From: Streptomyces cellostaticus
GTDB lineage: Bacteria > Actinomycetota > Actinomycetes > Streptomycetales > Streptomycetaceae
NCBI RefSeq assembly: GCF_023630175.1
Contig: NZ_JALLIN010000018.1
Coordinates: forward strand, 62,001 to 126,000
Length of the DNA stretch: 64,000 nucleotides
Direction: 5' to 3'
Position numbers and translations under genes: made by a program. Below are positions 25,164 through 35,341 of the stretch, piece by piece (within the stretch, counting starts at the first letter, position 1; each line of letters opens with the position of its first letter). The notes beneath the pieces were generated by a model, which was given only the letters and a program-made list of their open reading frames with translations, was not told the DNA's origin and searched no databases.

Positions 25164-26165
25164 TCACGGATTGGGCGTGCCACCGCCGTGCGGTCCCACC
25201 GACCGCGCCAGGGCCCCGTCGAGCCGGTCGCGGATCCTTCCGACCGACTCGGTCAGCTCGGCGGGCTCCAGGACCTCGAACGGGAAGCCGGTCATCATGA
25301 TGTGGATCACCATCACGTCCAGGCTCGGCGCGCCGCTGCGCAGGAGGCAGGCGTCCGGGCCGTCGGCCTCCAGCGTCCCGGCGGACGGCGAGATCCGCTC
25401 GGCGGCCTCGTGCAGCGGCACCAGCAGCCGGACCACGGACCGCTCGGCGTACGCGTGTGTGGAGACGCCTCTGGAGACATGGGCGGCCAGGTCCCCGGCG
25501 GGCGGCTCGCGCGGGGTGAAGCGGGGCCCGTGCGGCGGCCTGGGGGTGATGCGGTCGACCCGGAAGGTCCGCCAGTCCGCCCGGTCGACGTCCCAGGCGA
25601 CCAGGTACCAGCGCCGCTCGGTGCAGACCAGCCGGTGCGGTTCGACGGTGCGCCGGCTCACGGCGCCGTCGTGCGTGCGGTACTCGAAGCGCAGCCGCTC
25701 GGCGTCCCGGCACAGGTGGGCGATGTCGGTGAGCAGCGCCGGGTCGACCGGAGAGGCCGACGGGCCGCCGCTCAGCATCGGCACGGTGAAGGCGTTGAGC
25801 GCGCCCACCCGGCGGCGCAGCCGGTTCGGCAGCACCTGCTCCAGCTTGGCCAGGGCGCGCACCGAGCTCTCGCCGATCCCCTCGATGCCCTGGCCGGCGG
25901 CGGTGCGCAGGCCGACGGCCACGGCGACGGCCTCGTCGTCGTCCAGCAGCAGCGGGGGGAGCTCGGCGCCCGCGCCGAGCTGGTAGCCGCCACCGGTGCC
26001 GGGGCTGGCGTTGACCGGGTAGCCCAGCTCGCGCAGCCGGTCCACGTCCCGGCGGACCGTGCGCGGGGTGACGCCGAGCCGTTCGGCCAGTGCGGCACCG
26101 GACCACTCGCGGTGGGCCTGGAGCAGCGAGAGCAGGCGCAGCAGTCGTGCCGAGGTCTCCAACAT
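25164..26165 (-). CDS. WYL-domain transcriptional regulator (YafY-like)
   Basis: A 333-residue regulator. A DeoR-type HTH occupies residues 1-60 (LETSARLLRLLSLLQ, LAERLGVTPRTVRRDVDRL) with the following wing SPGTGGGYQLG. The WYL domain (about 140-240) includes RLRFEYRTHDG and RRWYLVAWDVDR, which bind nucleic acid or nucleotide-like ligands in other members, and the C-terminal WCX part follows. The start is the ATG at 26165, as in the family. It is transcribed alone with its own terminator; targets are unknown. Confidence 0.88.
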   Translation of the reverse strand: MLETSARLLRLLSLLQAHREWSGAALAERLGVTPRTVRRDVDRLRELGYPVNASPGTGGGYQLGAGAELPPLLLDDDEAVAVAVGLRTAAGQGIEGIGESSVRALAKLEQVLPNRLRRRVGALNAFTVPMLSGGPSASPVDPALLTDIAHLCRDAERLRFEYRTHDGAVSRRTVEPHRLVCTERRWYLVAWDVDRADWRTFRVDRITPRPPHGPRFTPREPPAGDLAAHVSRGVSTHAYAERSVVRLLVPLHEAAERISPSAGTLEADGPDACLLRSGAPSLDVMVIHIMMTGFPFEVLEPAELTESVGRIRDRLDGALARSVGPHGGGTPNP

Positions 26166-26236
26166 GGGACGATTCTTCCCGCCGATGCGGACAGCCGCTG
26201 TCCTCGACGGGACAGCGGCTGCGGTGCGCGGCCGGC

Positions 26237-27428
<1,192 letters not shown>

Positions 27429-28214
27429 GTGCCGCGCATGCTCGACGTCAGTGACGCAGTACGCGCCGAGATCGGCGACGAAGAAGCCGACCGGCTGCTC
27501 GCCGGAGAGAACGCCCCGGGCAGTTACGACTGCACGTCCTGCCGCACCCCGGGCGACTCCGAGCAGGAGCGCACCAGCACCGTTCTGTTCGTCGGCGACG
27601 AGACCGCCGTCCTCGCCTTCGCCCACGCTGGCTGCCTGCCCTCGCAGGTCGTCCAGGTCACCGAGGAGCAGTTGCAGGGCGCCGTCCGGTCCATCGGCGG
27701 ACGCCCGGCCGCGGACGGCGACCTGAGGCGGTCCGTGCCCGAGCAGGCGGTGCTCGGTGTGACCAGCGGACTGGTCCTCGTCGAGGGCGAGTTGCACCCG
27801 GCGCTCGTCGTCGAGCCGACGGCTCCCATCGTGCGCCCCGGCTCCTTCGGCGCCGGCGACGACTTCCTGCCGCTGCTCATCGAGCAGGGCTTCATGCCGG
27901 TGACGGAGCTGGTGTCGGTCCCGCCGGTGCTGCACGGATGGTCGGTGCTGCTCGCGATGGGCCAGCTCCACGCGGTGCTCCAGCCGGGAGTGGGCGGTGG
28001 CCAGCCGGTGGCCTGGTGGCAGGCGCACCAGCCGCTGCAGGTGACGGACGGCTGGCGGGCCGCCGCCAACAAGCACCAGCAGGTACTGCTGTTCGCGGCG
28101 CCGGTGGGATCCATCGGGCGGCAGCCCCGGGAGGACCTGCTGCGCGCCTCCCTCGACCGGGCCGCGGCCGGGGGCAAGCTGGTGGCGGCGGCGCTGCCTC
28201 TCGCCGGCACCTGA
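27429..28214 (+). CDS. Conserved hypothetical protein, 261 aa
   Basis: I do not recognise a named family. The protein is soluble and acidic, with no signal peptide. N-terminal YDCTSCRTPGDSE (a CxxC) and later FAHAGCLPSQVV suggest metal or redox chemistry. The rest is alpha/beta (VTSGLVLVEGELHPALVVEP, GWSVLLAMGQLHAVL). The GTG at 27429 has GGGAG 5-8 nt upstream; a longer frame from 27288 has no such site. The next gene on the strand, also of unknown function, begins 80 bp further on, so they may form one transcript ended by the strong hairpin at 28687. Confidence 0.75.
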   Translation: MPRMLDVSDAVRAEIGDEEADRLLAGENAPGSYDCTSCRTPGDSEQERTSTVLFVGDETAVLAFAHAGCLPSQVVQVTEEQLQGAVRSIGGRPAADGDLRRSVPEQAVLGVTSGLVLVEGELHPALVVEPTAPIVRPGSFGAGDDFLPLLIEQGFMPVTELVSVPPVLHGWSVLLAMGQLHAVLQPGVGGGQPVAWWQAHQPLQVTDGWRAAANKHQQVLLFAAPVGSIGRQPREDLLRASLDRAAAGGKLVAAALPLAGT

Positions 28215-28293
28215 GACCCGCCCGGCCGCACGCCGGGAACACGCCCCACTTGTCCGACCGCATCCCTTTCGGATTCCGTTCGTTTGGACATAC

Positions 28294-28686
28294 GTGCACG
28301 CATATGACGCCCCTCCTCCCCGCCGGCCAGCCTTCGTCTCCGTTCCGTCCGCCCGGGCAGGGGAGGGTTCGGCCGCGCCCTCGGCCACGCCGATCTACGA
28401 CTCGCTCTACGCGGAGTGGGTCAAGGCCTTCCGTACGCTGCCGGGTGACCGCAGCGGTGAGGAGGAGCTGGGCTTCTGCGCCTTCGGGAACACCACCCCG
28501 CACAGCACCGGTTCGTACCGCATGACCTCCTACAGCGCCTACAGCGCGGGGGCGTACAGCGCCCGGCAGGGCGGCGGTCAGCAGCAGCCGCAGTGGCAGC
28601 GGGTCGGCACGCTGGGGCGGCAGCAGGACACCGGGATGCACCACGTCCCGGCGGGGCTGCCGCCCGCCCCGCGGCGCGGCGCCTGA
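28294..28686 (+). CDS. Hypothetical protein, 130 aa, PIYD...GDRSGEEELG type
   Basis: The middle (TPIYDSLYAEWVKAFRTLPG, then DRSGEEELGF) is a text that I recall in several short Streptomyces proteins of unknown function. The C-terminal third is Gln/Ser/Tyr-rich low complexity (SAYSAGAYSARQ). The GTG at 28294 lacks a convincing ribosome site, so the start may be later. No signal peptide or membrane helix is seen. Confidence 0.6.
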   Translation: MHAYDAPPPRRPAFVSVPSARAGEGSAAPSATPIYDSLYAEWVKAFRTLPGDRSGEEELGFCAFGNTTPHSTGSYRMTSYSAYSAGAYSARQGGGQQQPQWQRVGTLGRQQDTGMHHVPAGLPPAPRRGA

Positions 28687-28736
28687 GGCATGGCGAAGGG
28701 CGGCCCCCGGAAGCGGGGGCCGCCCTTCGCCATGCC
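28687..28736. terminator. Bidirectional terminator, 23-bp stem
   Basis: A perfect 23-bp stem (28687-28709 with 28714-28736) and tetraloop GAAG lie between the unknown gene and der, 10 nt from the der stop. Confidence 0.88.
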
Positions 28737-28746
28737 CTGGGGGCGG

Positions 28747-30225
28747 TTACTTCTTCTTGCCTCGCTTCTCGCGCACCCGCACCGAGATGTGGATCGGGGT
28801 GCCCTCGAAGCCGAACTCCTCGCGCAGGCGGCGCTCGATGAAGCGCCGGTAACCGGCCTCGATGAAGCCGGAGGCGAAGAGGACGAACCGCGGCGGCTTG
28901 GTCCCGGCCTGGGTGCCGAACAGGATGCGCGGCTGCTTGCCGCCCCGGACCGGGTGCGGGTGGGCCGACACCAGCTCGCCGAGGAAGGCGTTCAGCCGGC
29001 CGGTGGGCACCCGGGTCTCCCAGCCGGCGAGCGCGGTCTCGACCGCCGGGACCAGCTTCTCCATGTGCCGGCCGGTACGGGCCGAGACGTTGACCCGGGG
29101 CGCCCAGGCGACCTGGCCCAGCTCGGTCTCGATCTCCCGCTCCAGGTAGTAGCGGCGCTCCTCGTCGAGGGTGTCCCACTTGTTGAACGCCAGGACGACC
29201 GCGCGGCCCGCCTCCACGGCCATGGTGACGATGCGCTGGTCCTGGACCGAGATGTTCTCGGAGGCGTCGATCAGGATGACGGCGACCTCCGCCTTCTCGA
29301 CGGCGGCCGCGGTGCGCAGCGAGGCGTAGTAGTCGGCGCCCTGCTGGAGGTGGACCCGCTTGCGGATGCCCGCGGTGTCGACGAACTTCCAGGTCACCCC
29401 GCCCAGCTCGATCAGCTCGTCGACCGGGTCGCGGGTGGTGCCGGCGAGTTCGTTGACGACGACGCGCTCCTCGCCCGCCACCTTGTTCAGGAGGGAGGAC
29501 TTGCCGACGTTCGGACGGCCGATGAGGGCGATGCGGCGCGGACCGCCGACCGCGGTGCCGAAGGTCTGCTCGGGCGCCTCGGGCAGCGCCTCGAGAACGG
29601 CGTCCAGCATGTCGCCGGTGCCTCGTCCGTGCAGGGCGGAGACGGGGTGCGGCTCGCCGAGGCCGAGGGCCCAGAGGTAGGTGGCGTCGGCCTCGCCGCT
29701 CGGGCCGTCGACCTTGTTGGCGGCCAGCACGACGGGCTTGCCCGCCTTGCGCAGCAGCCGTACGACCGCCTCGTCGGTGTCGGTGGCGCCGACCTTCGCG
29801 TCCACGACGAACACGACGGCGTCGGCGGCCTCGATCGCGTACTCGGCCTGCGCGGCGACGGAGGCGTCGATACCGAGGACGTCCTGCTCCCAGCCGCCGG
29901 TGTCGACCACCTTGAAGCGGCGGCCCGCCCACTCGGCCTCGTAGGTGACGCGGTCGCGGGTGACGCCGGGCTTGTCCTCGACCACGGCCTCGCGACGGCC
30001 GATGATCCGGTTCACCAGGGTCGACTTGCCGACGTTGGGGCGGCCGACGACGGCGAGCACGGGCAGCGGCCCGTGACCCGCCGCCTCGATGGCGCCCTCG
30101 ACGTCCTCGATGTCGAAGCCCTCTTCCGCGGCGAGCTCCATGAACTCCGCGTACTCGGCGTCGCCGAGAGCCCCGTGGTCGTACTCGTGCTCAGCCGAGT
30201 CGCCGGGCTGGGTCTGGTCGTTCAT
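28747..30225 (-). CDS. der: Ribosome-assembly GTPase Der (EngA)
   Basis: A 492-residue double GTPase needed for 50S assembly. The first G domain has GRPNVGKST (61-69), DTGGW and NKVD; the second has [14 protein letters not shown] and NKWD; a KH-like domain ends in a Lys-rich tail (REKRGKKK). An acidic N-terminal extension of about 55 residues precedes G1, usual in actinobacteria. The start at 30225 follows family alignments and gives [10 protein letters not shown]. It is the last gene of the run aroH-tyrA-cmk-plsC-der, 161 bp after plsC, and ends at a strong terminator. Confidence 0.96.
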   Translation of the reverse strand: MNDQTQPGDSAEHEYDHGALGDAEYAEFMELAAEEGFDIEDVEGAIEAAGHGPLPVLAVVGRPNVGKSTLVNRIIGRREAVVEDKPGVTRDRVTYEAEWAGRRFKVVDTGGWEQDVLGIDASVAAQAEYAIEAADAVVFVVDAKVGATDTDEAVVRLLRKAGKPVVLAANKVDGPSGEADATYLWALGLGEPHPVSALHGRGTGDMLDAVLEALPEAPEQTFGTAVGGPRRIALIGRPNVGKSSLLNKVAGEERVVVNELAGTTRDPVDELIELGGVTWKFVDTAGIRKRVHLQQGADYYASLRTAAAVEKAEVAVILIDASENISVQDQRIVTMAVEAGRAVVLAFNKWDTLDEERRYYLEREIETELGQVAWAPRVNVSARTGRHMEKLVPAVETALAGWETRVPTGRLNAFLGELVSAHPHPVRGGKQPRILFGTQAGTKPPRFVLFASGFIEAGYRRFIERRLREEFGFEGTPIHISVRVREKRGKKK

Positions 30226-30386
30226 GAAGTCCGTACCTCGTCGTTCATCGTGGTGATCGGTGGAGCGGCCCTGGTGGACCGGTCCACTACTCAAGTGTCG
30301 CTTGCCCTGCCCGGCGGATCGGGCCGGAGGAAATCAACGGTATCCGACCGGGCCCCGCGTCTTCGGCGGGTTGCGCCGGGCGGGGC

Positions 30387-31031
30387 TCAGCGCCCGGTGA
30401 GGCGCCTGGCGTTCTCCAGATGGCCGGTGAGCTGCTTCTGGATGCGCTCGGTCGCCTCGTCCAGCGCCCCGCGCGTGCGCCGTCCCGAGCCGTCGCCCGC
30501 GTCGAACGGGTCGCCGAAGACGACGTCGACGCGGGAGCGCAGCGGGGGCAGCGCCTTCGTCAGCCGGCTGGGGCGCGCGGTGCTTCCCAGTACGGCCACG
30601 GGCACGACGGGCGCCCCGCTGCGCACCGCGAAGTAGGCGAGCCCGGCCCGCAGCGAGGCGAAGTCGCCCTCGCCCCGGGTGCCCTCCGGGAAGATGCCCA
30701 GCACCCCGCCGGCCGCCAGCACGCCGAGGGCCCGGGTGATGGCGGTGCGGTCCGCGGCGGCCCGGTCCACCTTGAGCTGGCCGATGCCGGTCAGGAAGGG
30801 GTCCAGCGGGCCGACGAACGCCTCCTTCTTGATCAGGAAGTGCGTCGGCCGGGGCGAGACGCCCATGACCATCGGCCCGTCGATGTTGTGCGAGTGGTTC
30901 ACGGCGAGGATCGCCGGACCGCTCGCGGGCAGCTTCCAGGCGCCGAGCACACGCGGCCGCCACAGCCCGTACATCAGGCCGACGCCGATGCGCCGCCCGA
31001 TCTCGGCGCCCCGCTCCGACGGAAGGCTCAC
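30387..31031 (-). CDS. plsC: 1-acyl-sn-glycerol-3-phosphate acyltransferase
   Basis: A 214-residue membrane-associated acyltransferase that makes phosphatidic acid. The catalytic H-x4-D is NHSHNID, and the second motif is FPEGTRGE. The GTG start overlaps the cmk stop by GTGA, so translation is coupled. This cmk-plsC-der order is common in actinobacteria. The shared transcript joins phospholipid synthesis to CMP recycling and ribosome assembly. Confidence 0.92.
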   Translation of the reverse strand: MSLPSERGAEIGRRIGVGLMYGLWRPRVLGAWKLPASGPAILAVNHSHNIDGPMVMGVSPRPTHFLIKKEAFVGPLDPFLTGIGQLKVDRAAADRTAITRALGVLAAGGVLGIFPEGTRGEGDFASLRAGLAYFAVRSGAPVVPVAVLGSTARPSRLTKALPPLRSRVDVVFGDPFDAGDGSGRRTRGALDEATERIQKQLTGHLENARRLTGR

Positions 31032-31720
31032 TTCCCGGCCCGCTTCTCCTCGACCAGGGTGACGACGCACTCGATGACCTGGGCGAGGGTGAGCTCGGTG
31101 GTGTCCACCTCGACCGCGTCGTCCGCCTTGGCGAGCGGGGAGGCCTTGCGGCTGGAGTCGGCGGCGTCCCGCTTGATCAGGGCCTCGCGGGTGGCGTGGA
31201 CGTCGGCGCCCTTCAGCTCGCCGCTGCGGCGGGCCGCACGGGCCTCCGGGGAGGCGGTGAGGAAGATCTTCAGGTCGGCGTCCGGCAGCACGGTGGTGCC
31301 GATGTCCCGGCCCTCGACCACGATGCCGAGCTCGGCACCGGCCGCCAGGAAGCGCTGCAGCTCGGTGATCCGGGTGCGCACCTCGGGCACCGCGCTGACC
31401 GCGCTGACCTTGGAGGTGACCTCCTGGGTGCGGATCGGGGCGGCCACGTCGACACCGTCGACCGTGATGGTCGGCGCGGACGGGTCGGTGCCGGAGACGA
31501 TCTCCGGCTTGCCCGCGACGGCGGCGATGGCGGTCGGGTCCTCCAGGTCGATGCCGTTGGCCACCATCCACCAGGTGATGGCCCGGTACTGGGCGCCGGT
31601 GTCGAGGTAGCTCAGGCCGAGCTGGGCGGCCACGGCCTTCGACGTGCTCGACTTGCCCGTGCCGGAGGGGCCGTCGATCGCGACGATCACGGGCTTGGCG
31701 GTCGGGGCGCCGTTTTCCAC
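31028..31720 (-). CDS. cmk: Cytidylate kinase
   Basis: A 230-residue kinase that phosphorylates CMP and dCMP. The P-loop is GPSGTGKSS (17-25); YLDTGAQYRAITW and VVEGRDIGTTVLPDA are the nucleotide and substrate signatures; SPEARAARR is the lid. The GTG at 31720 has GGAAGG upstream. It ends in a GTGA overlap with plsC and lies 103 bp after tyrA. Confidence 0.95.
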   Translation of the reverse strand: MENGAPTAKPVIVAIDGPSGTGKSSTSKAVAAQLGLSYLDTGAQYRAITWWMVANGIDLEDPTAIAAVAGKPEIVSGTDPSAPTITVDGVDVAAPIRTQEVTSKVSAVSAVPEVRTRITELQRFLAAGAELGIVVEGRDIGTTVLPDADLKIFLTASPEARAARRSGELKGADVHATREALIKRDAADSSRKASPLAKADDAVEVDTTELTLAQVIECVVTLVEEKRAGK

Positions 31721-31823
31721 GGGGACACCTTCCTGGTGCGGTGCGGTTCAGGGGGGGCTGGAGCGCGAGAGCGCCCCGCACAAGGTTACTGGGTACGGCT
31801 GACCGGGACGGACGGCCGTCCTC

Positions 31824-32909
31824 CTACTGCCGCAGCGCCCAGCCCCGCTCGCGCAGCGCCTCCTTCAGCACGGACGCCGCCCTGGGCTCGACCAGGAGCT
31901 GCACGAGTCCGGCCTGCTGCCCCGTCGCGTGCTCGATCCGGACGTCCTCGACGTTGACCCCGGCCCGTCCCGCGTCCGCGAAGATGCGGGCGAGCTGGCC
32001 GGGCTGGTCGTCGATGAGGACGACGACCGTCTCGTACACGCGTGGCGCGCTGCCGTGCTTGCCGGGTACCCGTACCTGGCCCGCGTTGCCGCGGCGCAGC
32101 ACGTCCTCGATGCCCGAGCCGCCCTCGCGGCGCTTGTCCTCGTCGGAGGACTGCAGGGCGCGCAGGGCGCGGACGGTCTCCTCGAGGTCGGCGGAGACGT
32201 CGGCGAGCAGATCGGCGACCGGGCCGGGGTTGGCGGAGAGGATGTCGATCCACATCCCGGGGTCGGAGGCGGCGATCCGGGTCACGTCCCGGATGCCCTG
32301 CCCGCACAGCCGCACGGCCGCCTCCTCGGCGTGCTCCAGGCGGGCCGCGACCATGCTGGAGACCAGGTGGGGCATGTGGGAGACGAGCGCCACGGCCCGG
32401 TCGTGGGCGTCGGCGTCCATGACGACCGGCACGGCCCGGCAGTGCGAGACCAGTTCCAGGGCGAGGTTGAGGACCTCGGTGTCGGTCTCCCGGGTCGGGG
32501 TGAGCACCCAGGGGCGGCCCTCGAAGAGGTCGCCGGTGGCGGCCAGCGGGCCCGACTTCTCCCGGCCGGACATGGGGTGCGTGCCGATGTAGGCGGACAG
32601 GTCGAGGCCGCGGGCCTCCAGCTCGCGGCGCGGACCGCCCTTGACGCTGGCCACGTCGACGTAGCCGCGCGCGGCACCGCGGGTCATGGCGTCCGCGAGG
32701 ACGCCGGCCACGTGTGCGGGCGGGGCGGCGACGACGGCGAGGTCCACCGGGCCGGCGGGGGCCTCGTCGGTGCCGGCACCCAGCGCGGCCGCCGTGCGGG
32801 CCTGTTCGGGATCGTGGTCGGTGAGGTGGACGACGACGCCCCGCCGGGTCAGGGCGAGCGCGGCGGAGGTGCCGATGAGCCCGGTGCCGATGACGAGTGC
32901 GGTTCTCAC
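31824..32909 (-). CDS. tyrA: Prephenate dehydrogenase with ACT domain
   Basis: A 361-residue NAD(P)-dependent enzyme of tyrosine synthesis. The Rossmann loop is GTGLIGTS at the N-terminus; IGTHPMSGREKSGP is the family active-site region with the catalytic His. A C-terminal ACT domain (about 285-361, VYETVVVLIDDQPGQLARIF) probably senses tyrosine. The GTG start overlaps the aroH stop by GTGA. aroH and tyrA together give prephenate formation and conversion, so they form a functional pair. Confidence 0.94.
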   Translation of the reverse strand: MRTALVIGTGLIGTSAALALTRRGVVVHLTDHDPEQARTAAALGAGTDEAPAGPVDLAVVAAPPAHVAGVLADAMTRGAARGYVDVASVKGGPRRELEARGLDLSAYIGTHPMSGREKSGPLAATGDLFEGRPWVLTPTRETDTEVLNLALELVSHCRAVPVVMDADAHDRAVALVSHMPHLVSSMVAARLEHAEEAAVRLCGQGIRDVTRIAASDPGMWIDILSANPGPVADLLADVSADLEETVRALRALQSSDEDKRREGGSGIEDVLRRGNAGQVRVPGKHGSAPRVYETVVVLIDDQPGQLARIFADAGRAGVNVEDVRIEHATGQQAGLVQLLVEPRAASVLKEALRERGWALRQ

Positions 32910-33268
32910 TGGGCGATGTCCTTGCGCAGGGCGGCGGCGGCGCCGAGGTAGACGTGGGCGATCCGGTCGCGGGGCCGGTCCGACTCGATGTGCGCGAGCA
33001 CCCGGACGACCCGGGGCATGGCGCCCTCGATGTCCAGTTCCTGGGCGCAGATCAGGGGGACGTCGACGATCCCCAGCTTGCGGGCGGCGGCGGCCGGGAA
33101 GTCGCTGTGCAGGTCGGGGGTGGCCGTGAACCAGATGCTGATCAGGTCGTCGGCGGTGAGTCCGTTGCGCTCCAGTATCGCGGTGAGCAGGGCTCCGACC
33201 TGCTCGTCCATGTGGTCGGCCTCGTCCCGCTCCAGTGGGACGGCCCCCCGGACCGCTCGTACCGCCAC
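32906..33268 (-). CDS. aroH: Chorismate mutase, AroH type
   Basis: A 120-residue monofunctional chorismate mutase of the trimeric AroH fold. Family text: AVRAVRGAVPLERDEADH (with Arg7 and Glu of the site), LISIWFTATPDLHSDFPA and AQELDIEGAMPRVVRVL, plus the Arg-rich end. It makes prephenate from chorismate. The GTG at 33268 has GAGGAG 7 nt upstream and matches the usual length; longer frames do not. It is the first gene of the run and diverges from the Rieske gene. Confidence 0.94.
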   Translation of the reverse strand: MAVRAVRGAVPLERDEADHMDEQVGALLTAILERNGLTADDLISIWFTATPDLHSDFPAAAARKLGIVDVPLICAQELDIEGAMPRVVRVLAHIESDRPRDRIAHVYLGAAAALRKDIAQ

Positions 33269-33494
33269 GGCGCTGCTCCTCGCTGACATGTGTTGCTGGC
33301 ATGCGTTTCGTTCTGGCCCGTCCAGCCTAGCCATGCCCCGGGCGGCCGGGTGCGCGGCGCCCGCCCGCTGAGACGCGGGGCCGACCCGGTGACGCCGTGT
33401 CCTCTCCCCCGCCACCTGCTTCGGCAGGAGAGCCTTTGGTGCCAAGATGTCATGAATCATGGCTTTTCTTACTGCCGATGTTCGGAGTGACGAC

Positions 33495-33896
33495 ATGACC
33501 TACAGCACGACGCGGCGCACGGTTCTCGCGACGGGCGCGGCGGCGCTCGCCACCGGCTGCGGGGGCAGCGGCGGCGATACGACGGGCTCCTCCTCCTCGT
33601 CGCCCGGCGGCATGGAGCTGGCGAGCACCAGCGACATCCCCGAGGGCGGCGGCAAGATCTTCAAGGCGCAGAAGATCGTGGTCACCCAGCCGTCGAAGGG
33701 CGACTTCAAGGCCTTCTCGGCGATCTGCACCCACGAGGGCTGCACGGTGAGCGAGGTGGCCGACGGCACCATCGACTGCCCCTGCCACGGCAGCAGGTTC
33801 CACATCGCCGACGGCTCGGTGGCGCACGGGCCGGCGACCCGGCCGCTGCCCGCCGAGACGATCAAGGTGGAGGGAAATTCGATCCACCTGGCGTGA
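33495..33896 (+). CDS. Rieske [2Fe-2S] lipoprotein
   Basis: A 133-residue protein with a Tat/lipoprotein-like leader: twin Arg ([10 protein letters not shown]) and a lipobox LATGC with Cys22. The Rieske centre is CTHEGC (78-83) and CPCHGSRF (95-102): Cys78, His80, Cys95 and His98 bind the cluster and Cys83/Cys97 form a disulfide. It is a standalone Rieske protein, not the cytochrome bc subunit, which is larger with membrane helices. Its redox partner is not in the window. The ATG at 33495 has GGAG 7-8 nt upstream. An ATG at 33459 in the same frame is an alternative. Confidence 0.9.
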   Translation: MTYSTTRRTVLATGAAALATGCGGSGGDTTGSSSSSPGGMELASTSDIPEGGGKIFKAQKIVVTQPSKGDFKAFSAICTHEGCTVSEVADGTIDCPCHGSRFHIADGSVAHGPATRPLPAETIKVEGNSIHLA

Positions 33897-33918
33897 GGGG
33901 CCCGCGTACGCTCCGGGA

Positions 33919-34662
33919 ATGCAGCCCGAGGACCTGGTACGCGACCACACGATCTACGCCTGCGTCATGGGTTCGCGGGCCTTCGGCCTGGCCACCGAGG
34001 CCAGTGACACCGACCGGCGGGGCGTCTTCCTCGCCCCCACTCCCCTGTTCTGGCGGTTCGAGCGGCCGCCGGCGCATGTGGAGGGGCCGGGCGAGGAAAG
34101 GTTCTCCTGGGAGCTGGAGCGGTTCTGCGAGCTGGCGCTGCGCGGCAACCCGAACGTCCTGGAGTGCCTGCACTCCCCACTGGTGGAGCACGTGGACGAC
34201 ACCGGCCGCGAACTGCTGTCGCTGCGCGGCGCCTTCCTCTCCCGGCAGGTGTACGAGACCTTCACGCGCTACGCCCTCGGCCAGCGCCGCAAGCTCGACG
34301 CCGACGTCCGCACGACGGGCGTCCCCCGCTGGAAGCACGCCATGCACCTGCTGCGCCTGCTGACGAGCGCCCGGGACCTGCTGCGCACCGGGGAACTGCG
34401 GATCGACGTGGGCGCCGAGCGGGAGCCGCTGCTGGCGGTGAAGCGGGGCGAGATCCCCTGGCCGGAGGTCGAGACCCGCATGGCCCGGCTCGCGGCGCAG
34501 GCCGAGGAGGCCCTGCACGGCACGCCGCTGCCGCCGGAACCGGACCGCGCACGGGTGGCCGGATTCCTCTTCCGGGCGCGCCGGGACTCAGCCCGCCGGG
34601 CGGACGCGCACGACGAAGTCGTGCAGGGCGTCGTGGACCGTGGGGGCGTCGGGCAGCGCTGA
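33919..34662 (+). CDS. Nucleotidyltransferase-fold protein, copy 1
   Basis: A 247-residue predicted nucleotidyltransferase. The motif GSRAFGLATEASDTDRRGV has the GS and D-x-D of the pol-beta-like fold, and RGNPNVLECLHSPLVEH and the helical KHAMHLLRLLTSARDLL continue the family. It starts only 22 bp after the Rieske stop. Its 3' end overlaps the convergent copy 2 by 75 bp. The two proteins are paralogues over most of their length. Such proteins can transfer AMP or UMP to protein, RNA or small molecules; the acceptor is unknown here. Confidence 0.85.
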   Translation: MQPEDLVRDHTIYACVMGSRAFGLATEASDTDRRGVFLAPTPLFWRFERPPAHVEGPGEERFSWELERFCELALRGNPNVLECLHSPLVEHVDDTGRELLSLRGAFLSRQVYETFTRYALGQRRKLDADVRTTGVPRWKHAMHLLRLLTSARDLLRTGELRIDVGAEREPLLAVKRGEIPWPEVETRMARLAAQAEEALHGTPLPPEPDRARVAGFLFRARRDSARRADAHDEVVQGVVDRGGVGQR

Positions 34663-35337
34663 GGCGGCCTGCGCCTCGTCGAGCACGGCGTGCAGGCGTT
34701 CCACGTCGGCCTCCACACGCGCGTGGTCGACGTCGGCGGCGCCCTGCTCGCGCTCGGCCTTGGCGGCGATCAGCTCGGCCAGGTAGGCGGGCGCGTCCGC
34801 CTGGTCCAGCAGGGTGGGCAGATGGGCCTGCACCTCACCGCTGCGCATCAGATGGATTCCGGTGAGCAGCACGCGGAAGGTGTAGAGCAGCGGCTTGAGT
34901 TCGCCGGTCTTGTCGAACAGCCGCCACTGGGTCACCGCGAACCCGCGGTAGTGGTGCGCGTGGTGGCTGGTGAGGACGCCCGGGGCCAGAGCGGCCAGCT
35001 CCCGGTGCGCCTCGCAGGTGTGCGCCACGAGGGGGGACAGAAGCTGCTCCAGCACATAGCCGTTGCGCCGGAGCATCAGCCGGGCGAACTTGCGGACATC
35101 GTGGGTGACGAGGTCCATCTCGACGCCGAAGCGCACCCAGGTCCGCGACCGGGTCTCCTCCGGCTCGCGCAGCCCGAGCAGGTCCGCCGCGGGCAGCAGA
35201 TGGACACCGCGCAGGTCGAGGTCGGAGTCCGCGGAGGGGAACCCGTACAGGTGGGATCCGGAGACGGTCGCGAACAGCAGGGGGTGGGGCTGCTCGGCGA
35301 TCACGGGCGTCAGGTCCATGTCGAGGTCGTCGATCAT
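34588..35337 (-). CDS. Nucleotidyltransferase-fold protein, copy 2
   Basis: A 249-residue paralogue of copy 1. GSHLYGFPSADSDLDLRGV carries the GS and D-x-D signature; RRNGYVLEQLLSPLVAH and PLLYTFRVLLTGIHLM match the corresponding parts of copy 1. It follows the ADP-ribosylglycohydrolase gene by 4 bp on the same strand, so it belongs to the NUDIX operon. The reading frame continues upstream in other ORFs, but the ATG at 35337 gives the family-typical beginning MIDDLDMDLTPVIAEQPHP. Exact reaction unknown. Confidence 0.87.
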   Translation of the reverse strand: MIDDLDMDLTPVIAEQPHPLLFATVSGSHLYGFPSADSDLDLRGVHLLPAADLLGLREPEETRSRTWVRFGVEMDLVTHDVRKFARLMLRRNGYVLEQLLSPLVAHTCEAHRELAALAPGVLTSHHAHHYRGFAVTQWRLFDKTGELKPLLYTFRVLLTGIHLMRSGEVQAHLPTLLDQADAPAYLAELIAAKAEREQGAADVDHARVEADVERLHAVLDEAQAASALPDAPTVHDALHDFVVRVRPAG

Positions 35338-35341
35338 GGCG

